Shown: positions 59,201-64,000 of the stretch, one piece after another
Position numbering within the stretch: the first letter of the stretch is position 1
Layout of the letters: each line of letters starts with the position of its first letter
From: Pilaira anomala
Lineage: Eukaryota > Mucoromycota > Mucoromycetes > Mucorales > Mucoraceae
Assembly: GCA_025716855.1 (NCBI GenBank)
Contig: JAIXMQ010000032.1
Span: 1 to 64,000, forward strand
Reading direction: 5' to 3'
DNA: 64,000 nt
Program-made: the position numbers and the translations under genes
The notes under the pieces: generated by a model
What the model was told of the DNA's origin: nothing
Seen by the model: only the letters and a program-made list of their open reading frames with translations
Database searches by the model: none

Positions 59201-62132
59201 CAATAATTGATATACATTGACCATTTGAGAAATACTATGTGTGTCTTCAACTACAACCTTACGAGTCAATCTTACCCAGGTAGGTACACGTTCATTACCT
59301 TGAGATACTATACGAAGCGGAAGAACAGGAGCAATAATATCCAAACCTTGTTTAACGAGAACACGTGCTTCAGATGAATGAGCACGCAAAAGAGCAGCAT
59401 ATATTTGAATAGCAATTTTACTAGGTGTATCATACGCAGCGATAAAGTGTGCAATTAAAACATAAGCAGCTTGTTTGCTTGTGGCATCTTCTAAACGTAA
59501 ATAATTCCAACCAAACTTGATTACTTCTTTTCGTCGATCTGCTAATAACTGAGGTACATATTGTACTATCATAGCGGTCATTTGTAACAATTCGATTCGA
59601 AGAGAGTCTTCAGTATATTGATTATCTTCAGAAGATTCCATTATGAGGTTAGCCCAAATCTTTTGATCTAATAGTTCCATCATATTACTATCCAAAATTT
59701 CTGTATATTCATCATCTTTGCGCGCAAAAGTAGCAAGTAAAGCAGGATTCACTACTTGACGTAATGCCATCATTTTCATAAACGAAGAGACAGAACCATC
59801 TGTATATAATTCCAAAAACTTTTCAAGGATAATTTTCTTTTGCTTTGGACTTGATTTGAGAGCAATCTCTTCTAATAAGAACTTTTGCAAGAAAGAAAGG
59901 TCCACAACAGCTTCTTGGGCAAAAAGGGCCACTAAATCAAAAATGATCTCAATTTCATCAGGATTCTTTTTCAAATAACCAACAAAGATTTTTGCAAGTA
60001 AAAGTAGTTCACGAGTAACCATAAGGCTTTGTTGCTCTTCTTCTTTTTGTTGTTGTGTTAATAACTTGGTTTGTCTCTGTCTCCATAAGTTCAATAAACA
60101 ATTCAATATATCACGATGCGTAGATAAGAAATCTGGGTTGAATTTGACAAGTGTATGTACAATCATGACACCACGATAATGAAGTACAGAAGAAGGCGTA
60201 CCATTACTTTCTGGTTGATCCACAACTTCGAATGTTTTACTGATTAATTCTGCAGATGTGTTAGCTACTTCATCACGTAAACGTGATGCATTTTCAATGT
60301 TTAGAATATCAGTAAATAATTGACAGCAATTTGGATTATCTAATTTTTCGTAGAAATAAGCAACTGTTTCTGTAGGATAACGAGTAAGATATTTGATCAA
60401 ATTAGGTCTAAAAGGGCTCGAAACAGATCTTCGCAAATGACCTTCCATTTCCAAAACAACTGTTATTAATTCGTCCAGAAATATGTGAGCTGCAGCTGGT
60501 AACAGATGAAAGATATTGAGAATAGCAACAATGATTTTGATTTCATGATTTTCACTAAGTGGCTTTCCGGCAGCTTCTTGGAGTACTTTGGGTTCAGCCC
60601 ATTGTTTTAAATGATCTAATAACTTTTTTCCGATTTCTACTTTAAAGTAATTTGTCAATAGTTCAAGTAATCTTGCTAAACCTTCAAGACCAGCTACACT
60701 AAGTGTTTTATGATTTGAAAGTGTTGTCAAGATAGGACGAAGGCCTTGTTGAAGTAATTCCTTTGGTAATTTGTGTTGTTGTGCTAAAACTTGTTTTAAT
60801 CCTCGGTGTGCTGCTTCCACGACCTCAAAAGACTTTGAGTAAAGTGATTTAAAGAATACTTGAATAATACGTGCACGGGTATGGGTTTGTCTTTGGCTAG
60901 AAAAGTCGGAACATGCTAATGCAGCCGATAAAAGCTTGATACAAACAATGCGTAAATTCATTAGCGATGTGGTATTTTTATATTGTGAGCTTCGACTGAC
61001 TAAAGCTTGGTCTTCAGCATCTGCCAGTGCAAGTGCTTCATGCAAAAGTCTCGTCAGTTCGTCATTAAACTCCAAGAAGGGTGGACGTAAAGTCAAACAA
61101 TATGTGATGGCATCAATGTGTCCAATTTGCATAGCAAACGGTAATGCACGTAAGGGTTTAGCGAAAATGGGTGCGACTAATCTTTCACGAACAGGTGCCA
61201 AAAGTTCAGTTACTTCATTGCCTGTTAAATCAGCCAGTAATTGGAAAGATGATTGAATAGTTTCTCGTACAGCACTGTTTGAATTAGATAATTCACTGAG
61301 TAAAAGTGTGATTAAGTTTTGAAATTTTTGTTGTGCTTCAGTAGATTCCCCATCTTCGGGACCATTACATACTTTTAATACATGTGATAAGGTTTGTGTG
61401 GCTTCTTCAGTATTTACATTGGCCATTTCAGGCGAAGCATCCTTCAAAACGAATAATAGTGATCGTATAAAATCTAATTCATGTTCTCGCATCCATTTTG
61501 TACCCATATCCAGTTGTGAGCTCATAATTGAAATTCCAAGACATCCGCCTCTCTTTTTAAACCACTCAGGTTTATAACAGCAAGAGCAAAATTGAGATGC
61601 AAATACACGAAATATAGGTAACTGATCTACATGTTCTTTTGAACCAAAGATAGCTACTGCTACATCATAACATGCATGTAAAGCCTCTTCACCTCGCTTA
61701 CGTAATTGAATCTGAGAAGACGACATGATTTCAACAATTGCTTCAACTAAAATAGTTGTATTTAAATGTTGAACAGTTAATCTTTCATCCATCATACTTG
61801 CTAATGGTTTTCTTCCATTTTCTTTTGCTTCAATAGCTTCACCAATATGAAGTAATGTAAAATGTCGGCAAATGTTGAGAAAGAATGTCCAGGCATCATC
61901 ACTCAATTCTGGAATAATAGAAGCTGTCATAACAGAAACCAATATAGAACGAAGTGCTTCTTCTTGAGCGACTCGTTTAGAAACATATTTTGTGTATCCA
62001 TTTCCAGCTAATCTTTTTGGTTTCATACCAGTTTCATTTAATGTATTTCCGACAACTGAATTATCTTCATCTACAGTAATTCGACCTAGATTTTGTGTGA
62101 CAAGTGTAGGTGCTGAAGTCGTAGAATCAGTG

Positions 62133-62187
<55 letters not shown>

Positions 62188-64000
62188 CAGAAGCTTTTTC
62201 GTCAGCGGGCCGATCTATAAATTGTTCTTTTACTCTTCTATATAATGAAGCAGCTAAGTCGTCAGGACCTTCATCTAATTCCAGCATTAAAATTAAATGA
62301 GTCTTGAGGAAATTATAAGCATGTCGTCTGTATATTATATCTGTAGTGTTTGATTCTAATGCGTGTATAGCGATATCTAAACATTTATCCAAAGGTAATG
62401 TATGTGGTATAGGGCTTGGATCAAATATAACTTCAATTGAGACACCACTCTCGATGCGTGCATTAAAACCCAACTTGGGTGGGCTTTTAAGCATACGTCG
62501 ATTACGACCACCTAATTTACCTAAAATTCGCATAGCAGAATGACTATGTTGTTGATTATATGGAAGTGGTTTCAAATGTTTCCAAAGAGCATCCATTAAT
62601 TCGGTCATAACAGGAGCCATAATATGATCTAAAAATTCTGGATTTAAGTTATCATTACATAACTCCATTGTACGTAAGCCTTGAGAGACAAGATCTTGAT
62701 CTGCTTGAAGGGCAATGACTAAAGGACGCATAAGATAAGGAAGGTAAGGTAAAAGAGTACTAAGACGTACAGGTACAGCCAAACAGAGTTCAACAAATAA
62801 ATTTCGCATATCAGTTTTGTGAGCAAGTGATAATAAAGAATTTAAATTTTCTAATATGACTTGTAATAAAGGAGAAACTTCTTTATAAAGTAATTCAAAT
62901 CGACCACCACCAATACTTTTAAATAAAGCACGAAGTAATAAGAAGTAATTTGCAGGTTCTTTAGCTTTAGCAGCAAGTTTAAAACAAGACATGACTAATT
63001 TAGCCAAGTAGGGTTGAAGTATACTTTCATTTGCATCAGGGAACAAATTGACAGCCATGAAAGCCAATCGAAATAAATGAAGCATCACAGCCGAATAATG
63101 TAAATTATCTTCACCTAATTGATCAATACGGTCCACTAAAAATCGAAACAAGATGCCAGCAAATCCTTGTGTTGTAATTTCGTTTACCAAGAAATATTGA
63201 GATAAATGTAATAAAGAAGTATTGATCAACATACGATCATAAAGGAAATCAATTTGAGAAGCAAATAATTCTTGAAATACAGCTGGATCTAATAATGTAA
63301 ATACAATAGGAAATGTATCTAAAACTTCTTTTTCTCCATTTTGTTGTAAATTTAATTTTAAGCATGTTTCTGTTGATCCAATTGTCCAATTATCTTTTGT
63401 TACTTCTTCTTCTGGTGGAGAATAATCAGGTAATGATCCATCTGGACCATAATTATCTACATTATAATATTCGAAACATCGTAATCCTTCTCTAAATAAT
63501 CGAACAAACAATTGAACATCATCATGTGAAAATCCTCTAGCAAATTGAGCATAAGCTTGCAAGTTAATATCTTGACCAGGTGGTGGTGGTGGGTTACAAT
63601 GACGAAGACCGATAAATAATGGCTTTAATCCAATTGCTAAATTTTTAAATAAAAACCTTCCATCTTTAATACCATCATGTGTTGCTTCAGGTATGGAAGA
63701 TGCTGTATGAATTGATCGAGCACGATCAAAATCGAATTCAGTTGCATCTTTTTTCTTTTTGTATTGTTTTACACATGCATCAAATTGAGTATTAAGTGCT
63801 TCAAATTTACTTGCAAATGCATCCAAAATTCGCATTAATAATTCTCTACCTTCTGATTTATCATTAATCTTCATGATACAATCAATCAAATTTAATAATA
63901 ATTTTCCACACATTGTTTGAATACTGGGTGCTAGTGTTCCATCATGAAGGTTACGAGAATAGATATAAATTGTACGCGAAAGTTGAGCTGCTGATAGTTC
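53262..64000 (-). CDS. TRA1: Transcription-associated protein Tra1/TRRAP, 3' part (5' end beyond window)
   Basis: Exons on -: 54956-64000 (open to the window edge), 54164-54898, 54017-54109, 53762-53939, 53262-53695; at least 3494 residues, so a few hundred N-terminal residues are missing. Long HEAT repeats, then the FAT domain (MYENIQIKARGGVLAHTESE, NLMYFTHQQKAEFFTLKGMF, WAEWGRYNDRRFKENPKDLS), a PI3K-like domain (PEVEIIRSYGNCYRRLTIRG, FSVGHRMPHKVMISRSTGNV) and FATC ending ECTWMPWL. The kinase loops lack the usual catalytic D..N and DFG, as in all Tra1/TRRAP pseudokinases. Tra1 is the activator-binding subunit of SAGA and NuA4. Acidic inserts (SMDIDKEPKREEDNMDITEE) and an NLS-like SPNKRKMDIDDE are species-specific linkers. 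Confidence 0.97.
62128..62189 (-). repeat. Poly-threonine trinucleotide repeat in TRA1
   Basis: (ACT/ACC)n on -, about 19-20 codons, all Thr, flanked by SA and DSTTSAPT. In frame, so tolerated. A likely length-variable microsatellite in a disordered loop between HEAT repeats. Confidence 0.9.

Noticed and set aside
61992..62300. Plus-strand ORF with a poly-Val run
   Set aside because: Antisense shadow of the TRA1 poly-Thr repeat.

Overview
This window looks like the nuclear genome of a filamentous fungus, most probably an early-diverging Mucoromycota/Mucorales species. It is very AT-rich. Genes carry short GT-AG introns, many with A/T homopolymers. Intergenic DNA is full of poly-A/T runs. Several degraded gene families resemble expanded Mucorales families (F-box/LRR-like, LINE ORF1, Fanzor-type nucleases). 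The species cannot be named from sequence alone. All coordinates and exon borders were worked out by hand and checked by reading-frame arithmetic; a border could be off by a base.

Layout. 1-285: truncated acidic ORF. 286-6 kb: noncoding DNA with two decayed genes (one F-box-like). 6.1-6.65 kb: small secreted protein. 10.3-14.65 kb: compact housekeeping cluster: LCL2-like ER protein, tandem CCCH zinc-finger protein and NDUFAF4-like complex I assembly factor on +, converging on a 9-exon MFS transporter on - that appears to need a 2-nt micro-exon. 15.2-21.4 kb: a 6.15 kb mobile-element palindrome, two head-to-head degenerate copies of a hAT-like element. 21.5-28.5 kb: NOC2, a decayed surface-protein-like gene, RRP15, and the mitochondrial succinyl-CoA ligase beta subunit. 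30-36.5 kb (all -): a PPR protein, a bHLH transcription factor and the SNM1/Pso2 cross-link repair nuclease.

37.5-52.7 kb is a mobile, gene-poor island. It holds a decayed TnpB/Fanzor-like fragment, a cluster of lipid-anchor-like (MG-CC) micro-ORFs, an apparently intact 955-aa Fanzor (eukaryotic TnpB-like, RNA-guided-nuclease family) with all three RuvC acidic residues and a four-cysteine zinc ribbon, a 4 x 43-bp repeat just upstream of it, a tRNA-Ala(UGC), a SAC3 pseudogene interrupted by a MITE, and a poly(A)-tailed LINE fragment. From 53.3 kb to the window edge lies the 3' part of TRA1/TRRAP on -.

The intact genes serve ribosome biogenesis (NOC2, RRP15), mitochondria (SUCLA2-type ligase, NDUFAF4, PPR), DNA repair (PSO2), mRNA regulation (CCCH) and transcription (TRA1, bHLH). 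The most interesting content is the Fanzor locus and its satellites, the long palindrome, and the 2-nt exon.
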